Notes under the pieces: generated by a model
The model's input: only the letters and a program-made list of their open reading frames with translations
What the model was told of the DNA's origin: nothing
The model's database searches: none
Shown here: one piece after another, positions 7,774-14,236 of the stretch
Position numbering within the stretch: the stretch's first letter is position 1
Layout: the number at the start of each line of letters is the position of its first letter
Source: VMDJ01 sp965659945
GTDB taxonomy: Bacteria; Pseudomonadota; Gammaproteobacteria; Chromatiales; Chromatiaceae
Length of the DNA: 23,179 nt
Direction: 5' to 3'
NCBI GenBank assembly: GCA_965659945.1
Contig: CBFHYJ010000023.1
Location: forward strand, 1-23,179
Translations under genes and position numbers: made by a program

Positions 7774-8271
7774 TTAGTCGTCGAGAAGATTCATTTGGTT
7801 GCGACGTGACTCTTCTGTAGGCTCGAGCCGAAGCTTTTCGATCTCTTCACTGAAGGCTTGTACGTCTTGGAACTGACGATAGACGGATGCGAAACGCACA
7901 TAAGCAACCTGATCTAAGCTCTTCAGCTCTTCCATCACCAGATCGCCAATCACACGTGCCGAAACCTCGCCTTCACCACGCGCCATCAATTTACGTGTGA
8001 TGTGATTTATCGCTGCATCAATAGCTTCGGTAGAGACAGGACGTTTTTCTGCAGCTCGCTCAATACCGGCACGCAAATTACGACCATCAAACGGCACACG
8101 ACGGCCATCGCTTTTGATGACCCGTGGCAGATTAAGCTCTGCACCTTCGTAGGTTGTGAATCGTTCGTGACAAACCGTGCATTCACGGCGGCGGCGAACC
8201 TGATCGCCATCACCATGCAGTCGTGAGTCCACGACCTTAGTATCTTGAGCGCCGCAGAACGGACAACGCAT
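7774..8271 (-). CDS. nrdR: transcriptional repressor NrdR
   Basis: 165 residues. A zinc ribbon (C3, C6, C31, C34, with RRRRECTVC and RFTTYE) is followed by an ATP-cone domain (about 49-139) that begins PRVIKSDGRRVPFD. NrdR senses ATP/dATP and represses ribonucleotide reductase operons through paired NrdR boxes. The tail after residue 150 is slightly longer than in E. coli (149 residues) and ends NQMNLLDD. It sits 12 bases after glyA and 4 bases before ribD, the gene order seen in many gammaproteobacteria. Confidence 0.97.
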   Translation of the reverse strand: MRCPFCGAQDTKVVDSRLHGDGDQVRRRRECTVCHERFTTYEGAELNLPRVIKSDGRRVPFDGRNLRAGIERAAEKRPVSTEAIDAAINHITRKLMARGEGEVSARVIGDLVMEELKSLDQVAYVRFASVYRQFQDVQAFSEEIEKLRLEPTEESRRNQMNLLDD

Positions 8272-8283
8272 TAGTTATCCCGA

Positions 8284-9540
8284 TCAGCCCTTGTACACAG
8301 GGAACTTGGCGCAAACATCAAGCACCTTGGCTTTCGCTGCATCAACCGCTGCCTGATCGCCTTTAGCGTCGATCACATCGCACATCCAGCCCGCAAGCTC
8401 GACACACTCTTTCTCACCAAAGCCACGCGTAGTAACTGCTGGCGTACCAACGCGAATACCTGACGTGATAAACGGTGACTGAGGATCATTCGGCACTGCA
8501 TTCATGTTCACAGTGATATTTGCTGCACCCAACCAGGCATCAACATCTTTACCCGTTAAGCCCGCTTCAATGAAGCTCACCAAGAACAAATGGTCATCGG
8601 TACCTTTAGACACCACATCGTAGCCGCGATCCATAAATACCTTAGCCATCGCTTGTGCGTTCTTGATTACCTGCTTTTGATATTCGACAAACTCAGGCTC
8701 CATTGCTTCTTTAAAAGCGACCGCTTTCGCTGCGATCACGTGCATCAGAGGACCACCCTGATTACCTGGAAATACCGCAGAGTTCAGTTTCTTTTCGATC
8801 TCTGGATTAGCTTTCGCCAAGATCAAACCTGAACGTGGACCACGTAAGGTTTTGTGCGTGGTGGTAGTGGTTACATCAGCAATGCCAACCGGGCTTGGAT
8901 AAACACCTGCCGCAACCAAACCTGCAATGTGAGCCATATCAACTAACAGATAAGCGCCGACTTCATCCGCGATATCACGGAAGCGCTGCCAATCAACAAC
9001 ACGAGAATAGGCAGAGAAGCCTGCAACGATCATCTTTGGTTTGTGCTCACGCGCAAGACGATCAACCTCGTCGTAATCAATCTCGCCCGTCTCAGGGTTC
9101 AAGCCATATTGAACCGCGTTATAAATCTTGCCTGAGAAGTTAGGCTTAGCACCGTGGGTTAAGTGGCCGCCGTGTGCCAACGACATACCCAGTACGGTAT
9201 CACCTGGCTGAACCAATGCTGCGTAGACCGCAGTGTTCGCTTGAGAACCCGCATGAGGCTGCACGTTTGCATAGTCCGCTTTGAACAACGCCTTAGCGCG
9301 ATCAATTGCCAACTGTTCAACCACGTCGACATGCTCACAACCGCCGTAGTAACGCTTGCCTGGGTAACCTTCCGCATACTTATTGGTAAGCGCTGATCCC
9401 TGAGCCTGCATAACACGCGGACTAGTGTAGTTTTCTGATGCGATTAGCTCGATGTGTTCTTCCTGACGATGCTCTTCAGCAGTCATTGCTGCCATTACTT
9501 CATCATCATAACCGGCGATATTCATCGACTTATCAAACAT
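8284..9540 (-). CDS. glyA: serine hydroxymethyltransferase
   Basis: 418 residues, the standard length. The PLP lysine is K230 in TTTTTHKTLRGPR, and ELIASENYTS (31-40) and EGYPGKRYYGGCE (57-69) are conserved. The enzyme interconverts serine and glycine with transfer of a one-carbon unit to tetrahydrofolate, as a PLP dimer in the cytosol. ATG 9540 is preceded by GAGGCAG about 7 bases upstream. It heads the glyA-nrdR-ribD-ribE unit. A terminator (9612-9638) isolates it from the upstream tRNA genes, so its promoter should lie in the 70 bases before the ATG; TAGAAT there is a possible -10. FolD, which handles the methylene-THF product, is encoded divergently beyond the tRNAs. Confidence 0.98.
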   Translation of the reverse strand: MFDKSMNIAGYDDEVMAAMTAEEHRQEEHIELIASENYTSPRVMQAQGSALTNKYAEGYPGKRYYGGCEHVDVVEQLAIDRAKALFKADYANVQPHAGSQANTAVYAALVQPGDTVLGMSLAHGGHLTHGAKPNFSGKIYNAVQYGLNPETGEIDYDEVDRLAREHKPKMIVAGFSAYSRVVDWQRFRDIADEVGAYLLVDMAHIAGLVAAGVYPSPVGIADVTTTTTHKTLRGPRSGLILAKANPEIEKKLNSAVFPGNQGGPLMHVIAAKAVAFKEAMEPEFVEYQKQVIKNAQAMAKVFMDRGYDVVSKGTDDHLFLVSFIEAGLTGKDVDAWLGAANITVNMNAVPNDPQSPFITSGIRVGTPAVTTRGFGEKECVELAGWMCDVIDAKGDQAAVDAAKAKVLDVCAKFPVYKG

Positions 9541-9611
9541 GGTTCACTGCCTCAAAAAATCAAAAAAGAGTAAGAATTTCCCTAATTCTACACCGAGCAC
9601 GGGCTGAAACG

Positions 9612-9638
9612 AAAAAGGGACGCCCTAGGGCATCCCTT
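9612..9638 (-). terminator. intrinsic terminator of the tRNA operon
   Basis: On the minus strand, AAGGGATGCCC pairs with GGGCGTCCCTT (11 bp including one G-U pair) and is followed by TTTTTCGTTT. It lies 14 bases after the tRNA-His 3' end and before glyA. Confidence 0.85.
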
Positions 9639-9651
9639 AAATCGTGGATAT

Positions 9652-9728
9652 TGGGGTGGATGATGGGACTCGAACCCACGACGACCGGAATCACAATCCG
9701 GGGCTCTACCAACTGAGCTACACCCACC
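9652..9728 (-). tRNA. tRNA-His (anticodon GTG)
   Basis: A full cloverleaf can be folded. It carries the extra 5' G (G-1) opposite discriminator C73 that is diagnostic of tRNA-His, the anticodon loop ATTGTGATT on a CCGG stem, the T-loop GGTTCGAGTCC, and an encoded CCA end. It is nearly identical to E. coli tRNA-His. It is the third and last tRNA of the Pro-Arg-His transcript. Confidence 0.97.
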
Positions 9729-9747
9729 ATTAACCGTTTGCCAAATA

Positions 9748-9824
<77 letters not shown>

Positions 9825-9849
9825 ATAACTTGCTGCCCAGGCTTAAAAC

Positions 9850-9926
9850 TGGTCGGGGTAGAGGGATTCGAACCCCCGACATCCTGCTCCCAAAGCAGGC
9901 GCGCTACCAGACTGCGCTATACCCCG
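9850..9926 (-). tRNA. tRNA-Pro (anticodon TGG)
   Basis: A 77-base cloverleaf with acceptor CGGGGTA / TACCCCG, anticodon arm CCTGC-TTTGGGA-GCAGG (anticodon TGG), T-loop GGTTCGAATCC and an encoded CCA. It is the first gene of the Pro-Arg-His transcript, about 25 bases downstream of the predicted transcription start. Confidence 0.97.
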
Positions 9927-9957
9927 ATGACTCTGCCAATATGGCTAGAGGGCGCGA

Positions 9958-9986
9958 AGTTTAAGCTCCTCGGACAATGAGGTCAA
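9958..9986 (-). promoter_or_regulatory. sigma-70 type promoter of the tRNA cluster
   Basis: On the minus strand TTGACC (9981-9986) is separated by exactly 17 bases from TAAACT (9958-9963). A GC-rich stretch, TCGCGCCCTC, follows the -10 box. Such a GC-rich discriminator is typical of stable-RNA promoters under stringent (ppGpp) control; that control is inferred, not seen. Confidence 0.72.
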
Positions 9987-10073
9987 CTCTCGCCCGCCAA
10001 TATGCCTTATTTTTTCTGCGTCGGGGTGAAAACCTGAAGAACACGCCTCAAACACCAAGCAACGCATTGTCTT

Positions 10074-10082
10074 TGGTATCAT
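10074..10082 (+). promoter_or_regulatory. possible extended -10 promoter of folD
   Basis: TGG-TATCAT matches the extended -10 form (TGn followed by a TATAAT-like box, 5 of 6) about 35 bases before the folD ATG. No good -35 box is seen. The 9987-10116 interval holds nothing else I can identify. Confidence 0.35.
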
Positions 10083-10116
10083 CGCACCCCTCTTAAAATC
10101 AGCTTAGGACACGCAC

Positions 10117-10974
10117 ATGAGCGCCCAGATCCTCGACGGCAAAGCCATTGCAGAAGACATCCGCGAAACCATCAAAGCCAAGGTTGATGAGCGCCTAGCC
10201 AAAGGTCAGCGCGCACCCGGTTTGGTTGTTGTCTTAGTCGGAGAAAACCCTGCTTCTCAGGTGTATGTGCGTAATAAACAGATCGCCTGTGAAAAGGTCG
10301 GTTTTATGTCAGAGCTTATTCGCTTACCGGACACCACCACGCAAGAAAAGCTACTTGAGCTGATCGACACGTTAAATGGTCGAGATGATGTCGATGGCAT
10401 CTTGGTACAACTGCCACTGCCTAAGCAGATCGATGAAGACACCGTAACCGAACGCATCCTACCGACTAAAGATGTGGATGGTTTCCATCCTTACAATATT
10501 GGTCGTTTAACACTGCGTATGCCACTACTGCGCCCTTGTACCCCTGCAGGTGTAATGACCATGTTGGAACGCACCGGCATGGAACTGGCAGGCAAAGATG
10601 CGGTCATCATTGGTCAATCAAACATCGTTGGTCGTCCAATGTTTCTCGAGCTACTAATGGCTCGCTGTACACCTATGGTGTGTCACAGCAAAACCAAAGA
10701 CCTTGAAGAAAAGATTCGTAACGCTGACATCGTGGTGGCCGCGGTTGGCGTTCCTAAGTTTGTTAAAGGCGAATGGATCAAACCTGGTGCAGTCGTTATC
10801 GATGTAGGTATTAACCGTCTCGACGATGGTTCGCTATGTGGTGATGTCGACTATAACTCGGCAAAAGAAGTTGCAAGCTTCATCACACCGGTACCGGGTG
10901 GCGTTGGTCCGATGACCATTGCAACGCTGCTAGAGAACACATTGCAAGCTGCAAGCCTGCACACCCAAAACTAA
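10117..10974 (+). CDS. folD: bifunctional methylenetetrahydrofolate dehydrogenase / methenyltetrahydrofolate cyclohydrolase
   Basis: 285 residues, as usual for FolD. Active-site Y50 and K54 lie in SQVYVRNKQIACEK. Also conserved are DGILVQLPLP, PTKDVDGFHPYN, the NADP-binding GQSNIVGRP and the C-terminal PVPGGVGPMTIATLLENT. The enzyme oxidises 5,10-methylene-THF to methenyl-THF and hydrolyses it to 10-formyl-THF, supplying formyl groups for purines and initiator tRNA. It follows its own leader and lies 30 bases ahead of ettA. The divergent glyA on the other side of the tRNA cluster makes its substrate. Confidence 0.97.
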   Translation: MSAQILDGKAIAEDIRETIKAKVDERLAKGQRAPGLVVVLVGENPASQVYVRNKQIACEKVGFMSELIRLPDTTTQEKLLELIDTLNGRDDVDGILVQLPLPKQIDEDTVTERILPTKDVDGFHPYNIGRLTLRMPLLRPCTPAGVMTMLERTGMELAGKDAVIIGQSNIVGRPMFLELLMARCTPMVCHSKTKDLEEKIRNADIVVAAVGVPKFVKGEWIKPGAVVIDVGINRLDDGSLCGDVDYNSAKEVASFITPVPGGVGPMTIATLLENTLQAASLHTQN

Positions 10975-11004
10975 TTTTTTATTTAACCGTTTTTAGAGAA
11001 CACC

Positions 11005-12672
11005 ATGGCTCAATATATTTACACCATGAACCGCGTTAGCAAGATCGTACCGCCGAAGCGTCAGATCCTGCGTGACATCTCCCTCTCGTTCTTCCCTGGC
11101 GCAAAGATTGGCGTACTGGGTTTGAATGGCGCAGGTAAATCATCTTTGCTGCGCATCATGGCAGGCGTAGATACCGAGATCGAAGGTGAAGCACGTCCTC
11201 AAGCGGGTATTCGTGTCGGTTACTTGCCGCAAGAGCCTCAGCTTGATCCAAACAAAGGCGTCCGCGGCAACATTGAAGAAGCCCTTGGTGAAGTCAAAGA
11301 AGCCATGGATGAACTTGAAAAAGTGTATGCCGCTTACGCTGAACCTGATGCTGACTTCGATGCCTTAGCGGCTAAACAAGCTGAGCTTGAAAACATCATT
11401 CAAGCGTCTGATGGTCACAACATGGAACGCCAACTGGAAGTGGCTGCTGATGCATTACGCCTTCCACCTTGGGATGCGGATGTCACCAAACTCTCAGGCG
11501 GTGAGCGTCGTCGCGTTGCGCTATGTCGCTTGTTGTTATCAAAGCCAGATATGTTGCTACTCGACGAGCCAACCAACCACTTGGATGCTGAATCTGTTGC
11601 GTGGCTGGAACGCTTCCTACACGACTATCAAGGCACTGTTGTGGCTGTCACCCACGATCGTTACTTCCTCGATAATGTTGCGGGCTGGATTCTCGAACTC
11701 GACCGAGGTCACGGCATCCCCTATGAAGGCAACTACTCATCTTGGTTGGAGCAAAAAGAGAAGCGCCTTGAGCAAGAAGAAAAAGCTGAAGCTGGCCGCA
11801 TGAAGGCAATGAAAGAAGAATTGGAATGGGTTCGTTCTAATCCAAAAGGTCGTCAAGCCAAGAGTAAGGCACGTTTGGCACGCTTTGATGAGCTTCAAAA
11901 CTCTGACTTCCAGAAGCGTAATGAAACCAACGAGATCTATATTCCACCGGGTGAGCGCTTAGGCGACTTGGTTATCGAGGCGAAAGGCTTACAGAAGTCA
12001 TTTGGTGACAAGCTGCTATATAAAGATATGTCTTTCAATCTACCGAAAGGTGGCATCGTCGGCATCATCGGCCCTAACGGCGCGGGTAAGACCACCCTAT
12101 TCCGCATGCTGACCGGCGGTGAAACACCCGATGCTGGTGAGTTACGTGTTGGCGACACTGTGCAAGTGGCCTCCGTGGATCAAAGCCGTGATGCACTGAA
12201 TGATACAAATACCGTGTGGCAAGAAATCTCTGATGATCAAGATATCATCACGGTGGGTAACTACACTGTACAGTCACGCGCTTACTGCTCTCGCTTTAAC
12301 TTTAAAGGCTCAGATCAACAAAAAAAGATCGGCGACCTCTCCGGTGGTGAGCGTAACCGTGTTCACTTAGCCAAGATGCTTAAGTCCGGTGGTAACGTTC
12401 TGTTACTCGACGAACCAACCAACGATCTTGACGTTGAAACATTACGTGCACTGGAAGAAGCCATCCTTGCCTTCCCAGGTTGTGCGGTAGTGATCTCGCA
12501 CGACCGTTGGTTCCTCGACCGCATTGCAACGCATATCTTAGCGTTTGAGGGTGACTCAGAAGTGGTCTGGTTTGAAGGTAACTTTGCCGACTATGAAGAA
12601 GATAAAAAGCGTCGCTTAGGTGACGATGCCGTCAATCCTCAGCGAATAAAATACAAGAAGATCGACGCTTAA
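11005..12672 (+). CDS. ettA: energy-dependent translational throttle protein EttA (ABC-F ATPase)
   Basis: 555 residues, the same length as E. coli EttA. Two ABC cassettes are visible: Walker A GLNGAGKSS (39-47) with signature LSGGERRR and LLLDEPT (catalytic E188); then GPNGAGKTT (356-364) with LSGGERNR and LLLDEPT (catalytic glutamate about 469). The linker between them (about 240-320) is charged and helical, with RSNPKGRQAKSKARLARF, the family's P-site tRNA interaction motif. There are no membrane segments. EttA binds the ribosomal E site and gates the first elongation steps according to the ATP/ADP ratio. It is followed directly by a terminator. Confidence 0.97.
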   Translation: MAQYIYTMNRVSKIVPPKRQILRDISLSFFPGAKIGVLGLNGAGKSSLLRIMAGVDTEIEGEARPQAGIRVGYLPQEPQLDPNKGVRGNIEEALGEVKEAMDELEKVYAAYAEPDADFDALAAKQAELENIIQASDGHNMERQLEVAADALRLPPWDADVTKLSGGERRRVALCRLLLSKPDMLLLDEPTNHLDAESVAWLERFLHDYQGTVVAVTHDRYFLDNVAGWILELDRGHGIPYEGNYSSWLEQKEKRLEQEEKAEAGRMKAMKEELEWVRSNPKGRQAKSKARLARFDELQNSDFQKRNETNEIYIPPGERLGDLVIEAKGLQKSFGDKLLYKDMSFNLPKGGIVGIIGPNGAGKTTLFRMLTGGETPDAGELRVGDTVQVASVDQSRDALNDTNTVWQEISDDQDIITVGNYTVQSRAYCSRFNFKGSDQQKKIGDLSGGERNRVHLAKMLKSGGNVLLLDEPTNDLDVETLRALEEAILAFPGCAVVISHDRWFLDRIATHILAFEGDSEVVWFEGNFADYEEDKKRRLGDDAVNPQRIKYKKIDA

Positions 12673-12675
12673 GAG

Positions 12676-12699
12676 AGCGCCCTTCGGGGCGCTTTTTTT
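12676..12699 (+). terminator. intrinsic terminator after ettA
   Basis: A 7-bp perfect stem AGCGCCC / GGGCGCT closed by a TTCG tetraloop, followed by seven T. It begins 3 bases after the ettA stop. Confidence 0.92.
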
Positions 12700-12714
12700 A
12701 TGGATAGGTGAAAG

Positions 12715-13170
12715 ATGAAAACTACACTTGTATTAACAGCTTTATTATTTACTCAGCAAGCAACAGCAGAGCTGATTGGCGAGGTCAGCACAAAGTTTCG
12801 TTTAGCTTTACCCGATGACAAGATTGTTATCGAAGCCTTTGATGATCCTGATATCGCTGGCGCAACCTGCTACCTGAGCCGTGCAAAAAAAGGCGGTCTT
12901 AAAAGTACGGTTGGTTTAGAAGAAGATACCTCGGATGCGTCAATAGCCTGTCGCCAAACAGGGCTTATCAATTTGCCACCTGAAGTCATTAGCGGCAAAG
13001 CTAACGGTGATGAAGTCTTCAAAAAACGTACCTCTTTACTCTTTAAATCACTTCAGGTTGTTCGCTTTTATGATGCCAAGCGTCATGTGCTCATCTACTT
13101 AACCTACAGCGACCGCATTATTGAAGGCTCACCTAAAAATTCAATTTCTGTCATTCCTATTAGAAATTAA
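12715..13170 (+). CDS. creA: CreA family periplasmic protein
   Basis: 151 residues. A signal peptide (1-18, predicted cut ATA|ELIG) precedes a CreA domain almost superimposable on the E. coli protein: KIVIEAFDDPD, TCYLSRAKKGG, LEEDTSDASIACRQ, then FKKRTSLLFKSLQVVRFYD and EGSPKNSIS. Cysteines 52 and 79 are the only ones in the mature chain and could form a disulfide. The molecular role of CreA is not established. In E. coli it precedes the creBCD two-component system, but no creBCD is present here, so the gene stands alone between two hairpins. AGGTGAAAG immediately before the ATG includes a short-spaced ribosome-binding site. The ettA terminator lies only 15 bases upstream, so its promoter must overlap ettA or its terminator, or transcription comes by read-through. 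Confidence 0.94.
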   Translation: MKTTLVLTALLFTQQATAELIGEVSTKFRLALPDDKIVIEAFDDPDIAGATCYLSRAKKGGLKSTVGLEEDTSDASIACRQTGLINLPPEVISGKANGDEVFKKRTSLLFKSLQVVRFYDAKRHVLIYLTYSDRIIEGSPKNSISVIPIRN

Positions 13171-13228
13171 TAAAAAACTGTCATCCTTATGGCCCATAAA
13201 AATATTTTTCAATCTTTAAAGAAAAATT

Positions 13229-13269
13229 AGCTTAAGGTAAATAAATGGAATTAAGGTGGTTCTTAAGCT
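13229..13269. repeat. inverted repeat with three TTAAG copies upstream of the small secreted protein gene
   Basis: AGCTTAAG (13229-13236) and CTTAAGCT (13262-13269) are perfect inverted 8-base arms, 33 bases apart from start to start. TTAAG occurs at 13232, 13251 and 13263. An A/T tract palindrome (AAAAATATTTTT, 13198-13209) lies just upstream and suggests curved promoter DNA. This looks like a regulatory region for the gene at 13330. Confidence 0.4.
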
Positions 13270-13297
13270 GTATATCCTCCTTTGTATCGCACGATGC

Positions 13298-13311
13298 GTT
13301 ATCTAGATAAC
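13298..13311. promoter_or_regulatory. perfect 14-bp palindrome before the small secreted protein gene
   Basis: GTTATCTAGATAAC is fully self-complementary, ending 18 bases before the ATG at 13330 and just ahead of the ATAAGGAA ribosome-binding region. It could be an operator overlapping the transcription start or a small hairpin in the leader mRNA. Confidence 0.45.
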
Positions 13312-13329
13312 AGTTATAAGGAAATCCTC

Positions 13330-13596
13330 ATGAAAAAACTCATTACCCTTTCTCTCGTTTTACTTAGCTCTGTTGCTTTTGCGGCAATGGATTCAGGCAA
13401 TGGCAGCGGCTCTGGCAGCAATAATGGCAACGCCGATGTTGCTGGTAATGGTTCTGGCGAAGGTGAAGCTAACTTCTCTATGAACTTCTCTGGTAAAGGC
13501 CGAAGCGCAGGTGATGTCAAAGCCAATGGCAGCACAAATACCAATGCACAAGGCCAAGGCTCAGATCAGCCGGTCTATATCCAACGCACTAACTAA
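13330..13596 (+). CDS. small secreted Gly/Asn/Ser-rich protein of unknown function
   Basis: 88 residues. The ATG at 13330 is chosen because AAGGAA lies upstream at suitable spacing and a typical signal peptide starts there (MKKLITLSLVLLSSVAFA, predicted cut after A18). In-frame codons upstream would add 16 residues ahead of the signal and are unlikely to be coding. The mature chain of about 70 residues is dominated by Gly, Asn, Ser, Asp and Ala, with loose GNGSGxG-type repeats (23-44). It has no cysteine, and its few aromatic or large hydrophobic residues lie mainly at 49-53 (FSMNF) and 82-84 (VYI). It is probably disordered and exported through Sec. I recognise no domain. A dedicated palindromic leader and its own terminator suggest a regulated, single-gene unit rather than chance coding. 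Confidence 0.8.
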   Translation: MKKLITLSLVLLSSVAFAAMDSGNGSGSGSNNGNADVAGNGSGEGEANFSMNFSGKGRSAGDVKANGSTNTNAQGQGSDQPVYIQRTN

Positions 13597-13612
13597 ACAT
13601 CACTGCTTCAAC

Positions 13613-13638
13613 AAAGCCCCGCTAGTCGGGGCTTTTTT
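13613..13638 (+). terminator. intrinsic terminator after the small secreted protein gene
   Basis: A 9-bp perfect stem AAAGCCCCG / CGGGGCTTT with loop CTAGT, ending in six T. It lies 16 bases after the stop codon. Confidence 0.92.
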
Positions 13639-13659
13639 ATTGCCTGTTACAATTGCTAT

Positions 13660-14142
13660 ATGTCGATACAGATATGCAAGATTGACCTTCACGATCATCA
13701 ACAACGCTTGGATTACATCACCATGCTGCGTGCGTATAGCCAAGATCCTTTAGGTCAAGGCAAGTCACTTGAAGATCATGTATTGCATCAAACCGCTGCT
13801 GATCTTGCCACCCTGCCGCATGCCATTGCTTTCGTTGCATACGACCTAAAGAGACCCGTTGGATTTGCGACGTGCTTTGCAGGTTATTCGACCTTTCGCG
13901 CCAAACCGCTTTGGAATATTCACGATATCGCGGTGATTCCATCACATCGTCGACAAGGTATTGCGACCCTGCTGCTTAAGACAATCAGCGACTATGCCCT
14001 AGAAGAAGGCTGCTGCAAGATCACACTTGAGATACGTGAAGATAATCCTCATGCAGATAAACTCTACCGGCAGTTTGGCTTTCACGCTGTTCAACAGAAC
14101 GGAGAAGAGATTCCCTATCGTTTTCTATCGCTAGAGCTATAA
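13660..14142 (+). CDS. GNAT family N-acetyltransferase
   Basis: 160 residues with the GNAT fold. Motif A is IHDIAVIPSHRRQGIATLLL (87-106), containing the acetyl-CoA pyrophosphate loop R97-x-x-G100-x-A102. A following helix and LEIREDNPHADKLYRQFGF (motif B region with the N-x-x-A-x-x-L-Y-x-x-x-G-F signature) are also present. The acceptor substrate cannot be told. The ATG at 13660 has no Shine-Dalgarno sequence and lies only 21 bases after the preceding terminator, so the transcript may be leaderless or arise by read-through. The next in-frame ATG (codon 22) would remove the first strand of the fold and is less likely. Confidence 0.9.
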   Translation: MSIQICKIDLHDHQQRLDYITMLRAYSQDPLGQGKSLEDHVLHQTAADLATLPHAIAFVAYDLKRPVGFATCFAGYSTFRAKPLWNIHDIAVIPSHRRQGIATLLLKTISDYALEEGCCKITLEIREDNPHADKLYRQFGFHAVQQNGEEIPYRFLSLEL

Positions 14143-14162
14143 GTAAAAAAGAACATTCTGAT

Positions 14163-14190
14163 AATTGGTGTTTTCTATATGACACCAATT
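14163..14190. repeat. inverted repeat between the GNAT gene and nhaA
   Basis: AATTGGTGT (14163-14171) and ACACCAATT (14182-14190) are perfect 9-base arms around a 10-base AT-rich loop. Only TTTCCCTTTT follows, so it is at best a weak terminator for the GNAT gene. It could equally be an operator for nhaA, whose ATG is 46 bases downstream. Confidence 0.5.
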
Positions 14191-14236
14191 TCCCTTTTGC
14201 TATTCTTGGTAAAAGCTTTGAAACTTGGGGGAGTTG

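Noticed and set aside
13282..13329. Upstream start for the small secreted protein
   Set aside because: The added 16 residues would precede the signal peptide and span the palindromic leader; the ATG at 13330 has the ribosome-binding site.
13314..13544. Minus-strand 76-codon frame opposite the small secreted protein
   Set aside because: Its Pro/Leu/Ala repeats are the mirror of the Gly/Asn/Ser codons, with no start signal of its own.
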